A stretch of 64,000 nt of DNA, from positions 2,380,001 to 2,444,000 of the forward strand of contig NZ_CACVBO010000001.1 of assembly GCF_902728235.1 (NCBI RefSeq), in the 5' to 3' direction. Shown here in pieces: positions 1 through 8,322 of this stretch. The notes under the pieces were generated by a model. The model was not told the origin of the DNA, ran no database searches, and was given only the letters and a program-made list of their open reading frames with translations. The translations under genes were made by a program, and so were the position numbers. Origin of the DNA: Lentimonas sp. CC4 (GTDB taxonomy: Bacteria; Verrucomicrobiota; Verrucomicrobiia; Opitutales; Coraliomargaritaceae). Positions within the stretch are counted from its first letter, which is position 1, and each line of letters starts with the position of its first letter.

Positions 1-2
1 AG

Positions 3-518
3 TTCGTGCCGGAGAAGAAGGCGATGCAGTCCGATTCGCGGGTTGAGATTCCGACTGAGAAGACCTTCAACCTATCGCTGGGAACGGTTAGCTTTGAACT
101 CGAGTTTACACCGGAAAGTGATGGCATTGTCTTTAGCCAATACTTCTTTCATCGAATCAATGCGCACCTCACTGAGGGCAACGGCTTTATTCTCTATGTC
201 GAGGACGGCGCGGTGAACCTTTGCTTTCAACGTCGTCAGGTGAGCTACATCCTACGCGATGATCAAGTGCTCACCGGTAAGCCAGTGAAAGCCAAGTTCA
301 GCTTCTCCAGTGATGGCAAATGGATTAAGATGCAGGTGAATGGCGGTGAGGAGTGGAGCACTTCATTCACCGATCCGATCCCGCGCTTATATCATGAGAA
401 AGAGCCACGCGCGATGCTCGGCAAGCCATCGGCGAAGCAGCTCCCTGATACGATCCAGTTGCACGATGGATTTAATGGCAGCTTTGAAGAATTAACGGTG
501 CAGCAAACAAAACAATGA
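3..518 (+). CDS. C-terminal part of a LamG-like (concanavalin fold) protein, cut by the window edge
   Basis: The frame is open from the first bases and stops at 516-518, so this is the 3' end of a longer gene starting outside the window. The roughly 170 visible residues alternate short beta-strand-like segments (LSLGTVSFELEF, GFILYVEDGAVNLCF, KAKFSFSSDGKWIKMQVNG), which is the pattern of LamG/concanavalin-like domains. Such domains usually bind carbohydrate or act as spacers in secreted Verrucomicrobiota enzymes. It converges with the next gene. A GTG at 6-8 could be read as a start, but nothing supports it. The specific role is unknown; assignment to the fold is by eye. Confidence 0.5.
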   Translation, partial: FVPEKKAMQSDSRVEIPTEKTFNLSLGTVSFELEFTPESDGIVFSQYFFHRINAHLTEGNGFILYVEDGAVNLCFQRRQVSYILRDDQVLTGKPVKAKFSFSSDGKWIKMQVNGGEEWSTSFTDPIPRLYHEKEPRAMLGKPSAKQLPDTIQLHDGFNGSFEELTVQQTKQ

Positions 519-585
519 GACTGATCCTATTGATCGATTTCGGCGGTTAGACTTTATACCAGTTTTAGTCATAGGTTGCTATTGT

Positions 586-3363
586 CTAGCGAACATCTGG
601 AGAGTAGACTCCCATGCTACGAACGATGAATCGTTCTGTTTCGCCAAAGCGCAGTCGGAAATCGCGGCCGCTGACTCGGTTCGTAAATTGAGCATCGTTG
701 ATACGAAATAGAGCGGTCTTCCAACGCTTGCTATCGCTGAGTTGGATCGTATCGGGATGTTCTTTATACGGTTGATCGGGATCCTCCGAGTCATACTGCA
801 AGCTCACTTGGCCGTGCCCTTCGTCGAAGTAGCGAACATAGATATCTGCACGTGGCGTCTTTCCCATACCAATGGTGTGTTCGGTGATCGCTACGTAGAT
901 CGAGTCATTTTTATTCTGAGGCGTATATTCAAAACCACTGAGTCCTTCTCGAGTTACGGTGGGTGGGGGCGTAAACTTAAAGCCATGATACATTGCTTGT
1001 AGGCCTTTGCGTTCGGTGATTTCCGGTAAGATCGTCCATGCCCACTGACGTAGGTTTTGATCCGATCGGATGAATTCAGGGCGCATCTTCGGAATGCGTG
1101 GTTGTAGGGTCGGATTTTTTGGATAGGCGTTGATCAAGCGGTAGGCTTCCTTGAGTTGCCAGTAGAGCGCATTCCGCGTTTCCATGTCGTTGGTGGGGTC
1201 GAGTGTTCCGTCGCCGAAAATCCATGTATTCCATGTATAATCAATACCGCTGAAGCCAGTCTCGTTGATAATGCTTGCCAGTCCGACCGGATAACTTGCC
1301 GAGCCGTAATGCCCGGGGTTCTCACCGTAGATAGGCCCGTCATAGCCATGCACCCGCGCGCGCTCCTTGATGAAGAAGCTCTCGGATCGCGAGAGGCCCG
1401 TATATTGGAGCACACAGCCTTCTTTCGTTGCGGTTTTGATGATCCAGTCGGAGTCGAGCATCATCCTGATTTTGTTGTTCGCGTGGCGACCGCTTGATTC
1501 GACAGCTTGATTCCAATCATTCTGGTTGAAGTGTCCACCCGCGACATAAATGAGAACATCTTTATCGGAGACTTCTTTGATTTGGCGTATGACTTGTAAT
1601 GCAAATGCGCGCTTTGAGTCGCGATACCATGTTAGAATATCTTCCCAGATCTCAGGGCTACCTTGACCCGGCTTAGCGACTACAACGCTATCCCAATTTG
1701 AATACTCGGTGTTCCAGATGCGATTGGCTTTGTGAATGTCTTGATACTTGATTTGCATTTTGGAGCGGAAATCAGCCTGTGCATAGTCGCCGTAGCACCA
1801 AAAATCATAATGAGGCATGCTAGGGTAGCGTATTTCATGCATCGGACCAAACTGAGGAGTCAGATAGGCGATGCGGTCCCAAAACCATTTATGCTTCTTG
1901 CAGTGGTTGATTTCCCGCCTGATTTTGAATAGCGATTTTTCGATCGATTTGGGGTCCCAAATATTTGTCACACCTACATGATTACTTTTCTGGTTACGTG
2001 AGTTCACTAGTGGCACGTGCGCTGCGGTATCAATGATGACTTTAAAGTCGAATTCGTCATACTCTCTGAGCGCTTTGGTATAGGCGGAGTTGCTGTTATT
2101 GAGTTCTCCGAGTGTCAATCCGCCGGGAAGCCGAAGGAGTTCAATGCCAAGGTCTCGATAGGTATCAAACTGTGCCTTTACCTTGCGCTCCAGGTCTTTC
2201 AAGTGCTGTTCCCAGCTTCCGTTTGGATACATTTCAGCAAACTGTGCTTTCGCTTTCTCATTCGTCGCAGGGAAATTGCGGTGCATGATGGTGATGCCAT
2301 TCTTGTAGCCAACGCTGGGCACATCGCCGTAGTTGACGGTAAAGACCATTCCACTGAGAGCAGTGCCTGAACGGGCCGACGGTGCTTGGCTGAATTCGAT
2401 CGCCGTGCCGGCGAACAGGGAGTGCTGGTTGGGCGCTGTGCTTTTCAAATAGCCGGCCTCCAAGCGGATCGGAGCGTGTGTCTCGATCTGATCGCCAAAT
2501 TTTATCTGCATGCCTGCACCTGATTGGCTGTGGCCATAGCTCCAGCCTACAAAGTCCAGACGTATGGGTGCATCGGATACCAATTGCCATACAAGCGTCT
2601 CTGTGGCGGTCGGTTCAGTTCCTTCGATACGAGATGGCATACTGCCGTCCACTGCGATTCCATTGCGTGTGCTTTGTGTCAGCGAGAATTTGGTAGGCTC
2701 GCTGGATTGGGTTGCATGCCCGATGAGTCGGAAGGTTTGGCCTAGCAGGCGAGGGTCATTAATCGCGCCAACGTTGGCCTTGTCCCATTCGTCGATCAGC
2801 GCTTGGACCGTGGGATCGGTAGCAGTGGTCTTGGCATCCAATGCAAGGATGCCGCGATCGCTGATTAAAAAATCTAGCAGAATGACATCGTGCGCACTCG
2901 CGGCTGCGATTGAATCGGCACTGATTCCATTGCTACTGTGGCGAAAATCGATCAGTAGCGGCTGAGCATCCGTGGGTGCAATGTCGCGTGCAGCAGGTGT
3001 CACACTGACTTGTATTGGAGGTAGCGCAGTGGACTCGCTACTAGCTGGTCGGCTGGGTGCTGTTTCGACAAGCTCAGGTTCGGGCAACGGTTTCGTAGGC
3101 ACGGGGACCTCCGCTTGCTTGGGTGCGACGACGGTCGTTGGTGCACTTGGCTCAGCTGTTGGCGTGCTATCGTTGGAGGTAGCCCCATTTTTCTGTATGC
3201 TGGCATAATAGAGCACGCCGCCAACTAAGAGGCCGGATAGGAGCATCGAGACAATCAGTGGCATACGGGCAACGCCCGCTTTGCTCTTAGAAGTCATCGT
3301 TTCTATAGTCGTGCGCTTTGCTAGTGTCGCTGACGCTGTTGCGTGTTCTCTATCGTGTCTCAT
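586..3363 (-). CDS. Large secreted or membrane-anchored TIM-barrel-like protein, putative glycoside hydrolase of unrecognised family
   Basis: 925 residues. A hydrophobic segment at about residues 34-56 (MPLIVSMLLSGLLVGGVLYY) suggests a signal anchor; M23 is an alternative start. A low-complexity Pro/Thr/Ala stretch follows, then a beta-rich domain (about 230-370) and a barrel-like region (about 380-760) with blocks such as LGIELLRLPGG, IWEDILTWYRDSKRAFA and PIYGENPGHYG. E681 in the YGE block is a candidate catalytic acid. A C-terminal beta domain ends the protein. The product at 38462-43702 is a clear paralogue across the barrel, with FYGET at the same place. A LacI-type operator at 3417-3434 lies 54 bp before the start. 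I do not recognise a CAZy family; GH42/GH-A-like barrels are the nearest feel. Function is inferred. Confidence 0.6.
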   Translation of the reverse strand: MRHDREHATASATLAKRTTIETMTSKSKAGVARMPLIVSMLLSGLLVGGVLYYASIQKNGATSNDSTPTAEPSAPTTVVAPKQAEVPVPTKPLPEPELVETAPSRPASSESTALPPIQVSVTPAARDIAPTDAQPLLIDFRHSSNGISADSIAAASAHDVILLDFLISDRGILALDAKTTATDPTVQALIDEWDKANVGAINDPRLLGQTFRLIGHATQSSEPTKFSLTQSTRNGIAVDGSMPSRIEGTEPTATETLVWQLVSDAPIRLDFVGWSYGHSQSGAGMQIKFGDQIETHAPIRLEAGYLKSTAPNQHSLFAGTAIEFSQAPSARSGTALSGMVFTVNYGDVPSVGYKNGITIMHRNFPATNEKAKAQFAEMYPNGSWEQHLKDLERKVKAQFDTYRDLGIELLRLPGGLTLGELNNSNSAYTKALREYDEFDFKVIIDTAAHVPLVNSRNQKSNHVGVTNIWDPKSIEKSLFKIRREINHCKKHKWFWDRIAYLTPQFGPMHEIRYPSMPHYDFWCYGDYAQADFRSKMQIKYQDIHKANRIWNTEYSNWDSVVVAKPGQGSPEIWEDILTWYRDSKRAFALQVIRQIKEVSDKDVLIYVAGGHFNQNDWNQAVESSGRHANNKIRMMLDSDWIIKTATKEGCVLQYTGLSRSESFFIKERARVHGYDGPIYGENPGHYGSASYPVGLASIINETGFSGIDYTWNTWIFGDGTLDPTNDMETRNALYWQLKEAYRLINAYPKNPTLQPRIPKMRPEFIRSDQNLRQWAWTILPEITERKGLQAMYHGFKFTPPPTVTREGLSGFEYTPQNKNDSIYVAITEHTIGMGKTPRADIYVRYFDEGHGQVSLQYDSEDPDQPYKEHPDTIQLSDSKRWKTALFRINDAQFTNRVSGRDFRLRFGETERFIVRSMGVYSPDVR

Positions 3364-3416
3364 TTTCGAATTTCCTAGTGACGATCTATGGGGGGATGCA
3401 GTTCGACACTACATAA

Positions 3417-3434
3417 AAGGAAAACGATTACCTT
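3417..3434. promoter_or_regulatory. LacI-type operator, copy 1
   Basis: AAGGAAAACGATTACCTT, an imperfect palindrome around a central CG, 54 bp upstream of the minus-strand gene at 586-3363. It matches the nine other copies in this window. Central CG with flanking A/T tracts is typical of LacI/GalR-family operators; the regulator is not in the window. Confidence 0.75.
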
Positions 3435-3529
3435 TAGTCAATCATAGACACACTGAGCCGACTCTATCGGAGCATGCGTCTATGGTCGTCTCTGGATGAT
3501 TACCGTGATGCTTGAGTATGGTCGTGCAA

Positions 3530-3562
3530 AAAAATCCCCACCTTCTGAAGGTGGGGATTTTT
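3530..3562 (-). terminator. Rho-independent terminator of the Gfo/Idh gene
   Basis: A 16 bp perfect stem, AAAAATCCCCACCTTC with its complement, and a 1 nt centre (a tight 3-5 nt loop in practice) lie 23 bp past the stop of the minus-strand gene at 3585-4877. The A/T run at each end gives a U-tract in either direction. It separates this gene from the operator and gene at 586-3434. Confidence 0.85.
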
Positions 3563-3584
3563 GATAAACGATTGAGCGCTACGT

Positions 3585-4877
3585 TTAGACTGTTGGCAGT
3601 TCGTAGCCTGGGCGACGTGGGCGATCTTGCATGGACTTCGCTTCTGCATCGCCGATGACTTGCTCGGCAACTGGGTCCCACTTAAACGCACGACCGAGGC
3701 GTTCCGCAACCCCAGCCAGTTGGCAGATAGTGCCTGAGCGGTGGCCTACGGAGGCCGGGCAAATCGGTGCTTTGCGTGTCTTTACGCTATTGATGAAGTT
3801 GCCGCGGTGGTTGTTGGATTGATAGACTTGAATGTCGTCTGCAGTGAAGCGGTGACGTTTAAGGTCGACAGGCAAGGTTGCCAGCTTGCCGCGGCCTACG
3901 TGGACTTCACCCTCGGTGCCGATGAAGCGAATCATATGGCCGTGGTCGGGCTTCTTGTCGCGCCATACGGTGATGCCGTCGGCATAGCGGTAGTGGTGAT
4001 GCTCTGCGCCGTTGTGTCCCTTCGGGATGAATTCTGTCGGGCCGGTGTCGTCACGGTCGAGTGCCCATTGGACGATGTCGAAGTGGTGTGCGCCCCAGTC
4101 GCCAAACTTGCGGCTGCCGTAGTCCCAGTAGCAGCGCCATCCACCACCGTAGCTTTGTTTGACGCGATCTTCGGTGTATTCGTAGAAAGGGGTCGGTCCG
4201 AGCCAGCGATCATAGTCGAAGCCTTCGGGGACGGGTAGAACCGGAGCGTTCTTTGGTGGGATGCCAAACTTTCCGAGTTGGCAATAGACTTCTTTGACTT
4301 CACCAATCAAGCCGTTGCGCACCAAGTTTGCCGCGATGCGGAAGTGGCCGGAGGAGCGCTGTTGTGAACCGACCTGAAGGATGCGGCCGTATTTTTGTTC
4401 CGCTGCGAGCACTGCTTTGCCTTCTTCGACGGTGAGTGTCATTGGCTTTTCAACATAGACATCTTTGCCAGCCTTCATGGCTTCGATGGCCAGCGCGGCG
4501 TGCCAATGGTCCGGCGTGGCGATACAGATAATGTCGACTGCGGGATTTTGAATCAGCTCTTCGTAGTAGCCGGTCGCTTGCACGTCCTTCACGCCTTTTT
4601 CGGCTAGAACGCCCACCGCTTTGTTGAGGTTGGACTTACGCACGTCGCACACTGCGACTGCTTGCAGGTCGCGCATACCAGAGAAAGATTTTAGGTGCCC
4701 TTGCGCAATGAGGCCAGTGCCGATGAAGCCGATGCCCATGCGGGAATTGGCGCCTGTTTTATTGGCGTTGCCGAGTGTTTCGGCCCGGATGATTGAGGGG
4801 GCGCCGAGTAGGAATCCGGCTGCGGCAGCGGATTGCTTGAGGAAGCGGCGGCGGGGTGTGTGGGATGAATTCTTCAT
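3585..4877 (-). CDS. Secreted Gfo/Idh/MocA family NAD(P)-dependent oxidoreductase
   Basis: 430 residues, full length for the family. The N-terminus has a Tat-type signal (RRRFLKQSAAAAGFLLGAPSII), so the enzyme probably acts in the periplasm. The Rossmann domain follows: dinucleotide loop GIGFIGTGLIAQGHL at about residue 48, then IATPDHWHA and the family's EKP motif (DVYVEKPMTLTVEEGK). The C-terminal half contains the DYGSRKFGDWGAHHFDIVQWAL block seen in Verrucomicrobiota and Planctomycetota sugar dehydrogenases. It is likely to oxidise a sugar hydroxyl, possibly C3; the substrate is unknown. No LacI-type operator is visible upstream. Instead a different 20 bp inverted repeat lies at 4961-4980. 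Confidence 0.85.
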   Translation of the reverse strand: MKNSSHTPRRRFLKQSAAAAGFLLGAPSIIRAETLGNANKTGANSRMGIGFIGTGLIAQGHLKSFSGMRDLQAVAVCDVRKSNLNKAVGVLAEKGVKDVQATGYYEELIQNPAVDIICIATPDHWHAALAIEAMKAGKDVYVEKPMTLTVEEGKAVLAAEQKYGRILQVGSQQRSSGHFRIAANLVRNGLIGEVKEVYCQLGKFGIPPKNAPVLPVPEGFDYDRWLGPTPFYEYTEDRVKQSYGGGWRCYWDYGSRKFGDWGAHHFDIVQWALDRDDTGPTEFIPKGHNGAEHHHYRYADGITVWRDKKPDHGHMIRFIGTEGEVHVGRGKLATLPVDLKRHRFTADDIQVYQSNNHRGNFINSVKTRKAPICPASVGHRSGTICQLAGVAERLGRAFKWDPVAEQVIGDAEAKSMQDRPRRPGYELPTV

Positions 4878-4960
4878 ATATAATGATAATGATTTGATTG
4901 GGGTTGATTTCTTGTCTTGACGAAATATGTCAAAAATAGTTTCTCTATATGGGATGTGTT

Positions 4961-4980
4961 TTAGTTTGTGTGCAAACTAA
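4961..4980. promoter_or_regulatory. Perfect inverted repeat upstream of the Gfo/Idh gene
   Basis: TTAGTTTGTGTGCAAACTAA: two perfect 8 bp arms around TGTG, 84 bp upstream of the start at 4877. Arm length and spacing suit a dimeric repressor or activator site. It differs in sequence from the LacI-type operator that precedes most other units here, so this gene may answer to another regulator. Confidence 0.45.
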
Positions 4981-5178
4981 ATTTACGGGAATAATGAATG
5001 TTTAACCCTTAATTAACTGAGCTTTCAGCGCATGGTAGCATTGTTGCATTCTAGTGTATCGATTCGAGATGGATTATTATAGACCTTTAGGTGTGAAGGC
5101 AAATGACAATTGTGTGATGCCTCGATCTCTAGCGTCGGACTCGCAGGGTGTTCCGATTCGAAGTAGTGTTTGGGGCCA

Positions 5179-5460
5179 CTAGAGGTCGTTTTCCAATGTA
5201 TTGAGCAATGTATTGTATGTGTTCAGATACTCTTGTGGGGGCACATGCATGAGGTAGTGCGGTGCGGTGTAGGCTAGGTAAACAAAGAACGGATTGTTCT
5301 GATTCGCAGTGATGAAGTTGATTGCCTCATTAGTGAATGATTTCCGTGCTATACTCACCCACGCGTGTGCCATTATAGAGGTCTACGACCGTGTCCGTGT
5401 CAGTGGTCTTGTGTGTAGTAGTTGGGTTTTCCTCCTGCGATTCCATGAAAGGTATCAAAC
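5179..5460 (-). pseudogene. Sulfatase remnant (frameshifted internal fragment)
   Basis: Read on the minus strand, about 5460-5370 gives RFGFDTFHGIAGGKPNYYTQD. Then, after frame shifts and a lost stretch, 5373-5179 gives FTNEAINFITANQNNPFFVYLAYTAPHYLMHVPP. This is the conserved middle of arylsulfatase-type proteins (GF..F.G, then T.EAI.FI, then PFF.YL.Y.APH). No catalytic Cys/Ser motif or C-terminus remains nearby. The 850 bp between the genes at 3585-4877 and 5735-6634 is therefore decayed coding sequence plus regulatory DNA. Confidence 0.7.
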
Positions 5461-5636
5461 CTAAACCGTCGGTTTGTCCAAAGTGGCAACTTTAGTCTCT
5501 ATTGTGCCTGAATACGAGGGGAGGGAGCTCGGCCTAGTCGAGGGTGTGAAAGCGACGCAAGCCTTTCTGGGAGGGCTGAGCCGACAGTAACGAAGCCTGT
5601 TGATTCTGATCGACTCAATCGTTTTAATTGGAAAAC

Positions 5637-5654
5637 AAAGAAAACGATTTCTTT
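5637..5654. promoter_or_regulatory. LacI-type operator, copy 2
   Basis: AAAGAAAACGATTTCTTT, 81 bp upstream of the PEP-CTERM gene at 5735. Same central CG palindrome as the other sites. Confidence 0.75.
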
Positions 5655-5734
5655 TATCTTGACTTGTTTGTCTGTTTGGACGATTTTTCGAATCGTTCGT
5701 TTTATTATTCACCTCAATAAAACACAAAATCACT

Positions 5735-6634
5735 ATGAAAAATACACGTATACTATGGCAGGTAGCTGCCTTCGCCTTGATCGCTTCAAATTCACACGCT
5801 GATGTTGTTATCGACTGGTCGCCGAATCAGTTTAATAATGGAAGCGCACTGCGCGGAACCACCACATCGGGTGGCAACGCAGTGTTAGCATGGTCTGATA
5901 GCACACGCATGTGGGCGGACGACACTTCTGGAGACGTCGATGGGGCTGGCCAAGGCTGGTATGCATCGTATGGTCGCTATACAGATAACGCCTTGGCGAC
6001 TCTGACTTCCCTTGATGCTTCGGGGCCTTATTCACTATTTGAAGGCCAAGACACTCTAAAGATTGGTATGGGCTATACGGGGCAGGATAATGCCGCCTTA
6101 CGCGCTTCAGGCATGAACCTCTGGGCAACCGATGAGGTTTTTGGTCATAGTGTGGGAGATGTCTACCAGTTTGGTGGAACGGATAGCCTTAGTCTGGAGA
6201 ATCATATTATGGCAACTGGCGGGGGGTCTGCTGGCTATCGCATGGTGATTCGTGATGGATCGACTTACTACGTTTCCAGTGCTGAGGGCGGTCGCCGCAA
6301 TGCCGGAGACTTGACTCTTGCTGCCAATACGGTCGACCTGCAATGGGCAAGCTTTGATGCTGCTAATTCAGCGGACTTCTTAATTACTGGCTCTGGTGAT
6401 TCCGACATCACTGGTCTTGGCACGCTTACGTTCAATACAATCGCAAACTTCACTGATGTGACGGGTGTCGGTTACATTTTTACAGGCTCCTTCTTTTCGA
6501 ATGTCGACAAGGAGGAGATCTTCCAGACCACAGGGTTTACGGCAGATTTGGCAGTGATTCCTGAGCCTTCGGCTTTCGCAGTGATCGCTGGTGTATTTGC
6601 GATGGGATTTGTTGGTTGCCGTCGCCGCCAGTAA
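5735..6634 (+). CDS. PEP-CTERM surface protein
   Basis: 299 residues with a signal peptide (MKNTRILWQVAAFALIASNSHA), a beta-rich secreted domain, and a classic PEP-CTERM tail at the end: VIPEP, a hydrophobic helix (FAVIAGVFAMGFVG) and a basic tip CRRRQ. The tail targets proteins to exosortase for processing and surface attachment, associated with exopolysaccharide. The central domain (VIRDGSTYYVS at about residue 170, LQWASFD, then FTDVTGVGYIF) is homologous to the N-terminal 286 residues of the two fusion proteins at 23983 and 29003. There the PEP-CTERM tail is replaced by an enzyme. It is transcribed alone: operator upstream, terminator downstream. Confidence 0.85.
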   Translation: MKNTRILWQVAAFALIASNSHADVVIDWSPNQFNNGSALRGTTTSGGNAVLAWSDSTRMWADDTSGDVDGAGQGWYASYGRYTDNALATLTSLDASGPYSLFEGQDTLKIGMGYTGQDNAALRASGMNLWATDEVFGHSVGDVYQFGGTDSLSLENHIMATGGGSAGYRMVIRDGSTYYVSSAEGGRRNAGDLTLAANTVDLQWASFDAANSADFLITGSGDSDITGLGTLTFNTIANFTDVTGVGYIFTGSFFSNVDKEEIFQTTGFTADLAVIPEPSAFAVIAGVFAMGFVGCRRRQ

Positions 6635-6660
6635 GCGAAGTTTTTGATACTTAACGTTTC

Positions 6661-6686
6661 AAAGGCGGCTCTTCGGGGCCGCCTTT
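6661..6686 (+). terminator. Rho-independent terminator after the PEP-CTERM gene
   Basis: AAAGGCGGC, an 8 nt loop and GCCGCCTTT, followed by a T run, 27 bp past the stop at 6634. The rest of 6687-7034 holds no gene that I can see, only the operator below. Confidence 0.9.
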
Positions 6687-6860
6687 TTTTGTAGTTGTTG
6701 AGAGGTCACGAGGGTTCTCTGGACATCCAATAGCTTCTTAGTTGCGAGACGTGTCGGTCAGCTATGATACTGATGGGCGCTTGCTAACTTCATTACTTTT
6801 TGAGTGGCAGGCGCCTATAATGACTCCTTCGGTATTTTTTGCTTGCACACAAGGTTAAAA

Positions 6861-6878
6861 TAAGAAAACGTTTACCTT
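6861..6878. promoter_or_regulatory. LacI-type operator, copy 3
   Basis: TAAGAAAACGTTTACCTT, 157 bp upstream of the Gfo/Idh gene that opens the plus-strand operon 7035-15764. Near-palindromic with central CG like the other copies. Confidence 0.75.
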
Positions 6879-7034
6879 GTCGCTTGATTATACCCGCTAT
6901 CCTATTTGACCCCCGTTCGGCGTTGTTAAGCCGAATTTCTAGAAAAAACTGAGTAGTTCGGTGTCAGTGGCAGGCTGTGCACTTTTGGCGTTCAGTCGAT
7001 AGTGCATTAAAAGCTTCGAATAATAGATACAGGT

Positions 7035-8300
7035 ATGAAAACAGAAATGAATCGTAGATCTTTCATCAAGGCTGCAGCGGGTGCGCTGGCCTTGCCGACG
7101 ATAGTCCCGTCTTCAGTCTTTGGGGCGAATGCGCCGAGTAACCGATTGCGCCTAGGATTTATTGGAGTCGGGAATATTGGCCTGAGCTACCACGTGCCGA
7201 ATTTTAGCAAAGAGCGCGGCGTTGAGATCGTTTCGATTTGTGACGTCAACCAGAAGACATGGGGCCCTGCATTGAAGAAGATTGCCGACAATAAGTCGAA
7301 TGTGCCCTCTAAATATGTGCATTACGAAGAGATGTTCGAGCAAGAGGATTTGGATGTGGTGACTGTCGGGTTGCCGGATCACTGGCATGTTCAATGTGCG
7401 ATGGATGCGCTACGTCAGGGGCTCGATGTGTATTGTGAGAAACCACTGTCGCGCTATCAGCGAGAGGGGCGTATTTTAACAGACGCGGTGCGCCGCTATC
7501 AGCGTGTATTGCAGACTGGCTCGCAGCAGCGCTCGATGGGATCGTTTCAACGTGCTGTGGAGTTAGCGCGCAATGGCTACTTGGGCGAAGTGAAGCGCGT
7601 CTGGGCCAATGTCGGCATGCGCATGCCGCGCGTTTGCAATCTGCCTGCAGAACCGGTTCCGCAAGGTTTGGATTGGGATAAGTGGGTGGGTCCGGCGGAC
7701 ATGACTCCTTACAATGAGCGTCGCTTTAACGGTTCCTATAATCATGAGAAAGGCTGGCGCGGTTGGATCGACTATTCGATCTCGATGTTTGGTGACTGGG
7801 GCGCACACCATTTTGACATTGGACAATGGGGCATCGGCATGGAGCGCACGGGACCCGTGCGTATATTGCCACAAAGTAAGAGTCCGCAAAATGCGACCAC
7901 GTTTATTTATGAGAATGGCGTAGAAATGATCCAGAAGCCCTTCTCTGGAGCAGGGGATATGCAAGTGACGTTCGAGGGCACCAAGGGGTGGGCCGCAGCG
8001 AGTCGCGGTGGCTTCAAGTGCTCAAAAGAGGTTAAGAATGTGGTGCTCAGTCCCACTGACGAGCGCGTCGGCCGTGGCATGAATCATCAGCAGGATTTCT
8101 TGAATTGTGTGAAAACACGCACGCGTCCAATTGCCGATGTCGAAATCGGTCACTGCAGTGCTACCGTGTGCCACTTGGCATATATCTCCAACTATTTGGA
8201 ACGCCCACTGGACTGGAACCCGAAAGCTGAGGTATTTGCGAATGATACAGAAGCCACACGTATGTTGATGAAGGCTTACCGCGAGCCCTACGCGTTGTAA
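7035..8300 (+). CDS. Secreted Gfo/Idh/MocA family oxidoreductase, first gene of a four-gene operon
   Basis: 421 residues. A Tat signal (NRRSFIKAAAGALALPTIV) is followed by the Rossmann fold (LGFIGVGNIGLSYHV), VGLPDHWHV, the EKP motif (DVYCEKPLSRYQREGR) and the C-terminal SMFGDWGAHHFDIGQWG block. M4 (MNRRSF) is an alternative start. It is probably a periplasmic sugar dehydrogenase using a bound nicotinamide cofactor. It precedes the ThuA-domain gene by 22 bp from stop to likely start. In rhizobial trehalose use, ThuB (Gfo/Idh) and ThuA act together on 3-keto-disaccharides, so the pairing suggests a similar C3-oxidation route. The substrate here is unknown. Confidence 0.85.
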   Translation: MKTEMNRRSFIKAAAGALALPTIVPSSVFGANAPSNRLRLGFIGVGNIGLSYHVPNFSKERGVEIVSICDVNQKTWGPALKKIADNKSNVPSKYVHYEEMFEQEDLDVVTVGLPDHWHVQCAMDALRQGLDVYCEKPLSRYQREGRILTDAVRRYQRVLQTGSQQRSMGSFQRAVELARNGYLGEVKRVWANVGMRMPRVCNLPAEPVPQGLDWDKWVGPADMTPYNERRFNGSYNHEKGWRGWIDYSISMFGDWGAHHFDIGQWGIGMERTGPVRILPQSKSPQNATTFIYENGVEMIQKPFSGAGDMQVTFEGTKGWAAASRGGFKCSKEVKNVVLSPTDERVGRGMNHQQDFLNCVKTRTRPIADVEIGHCSATVCHLAYISNYLERPLDWNPKAEVFANDTEATRMLMKAYREPYAL

Positions 8301-8322
8301 TAGCACAATGGATACATCCACG

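Noticed and set aside
5461-5733. Minus-strand open frame of 90 codons ahead of the PEP-CTERM gene
   Set aside because: It crosses the operator and promoter DNA of the gene at 5735, has biased composition and no recognisable domain.
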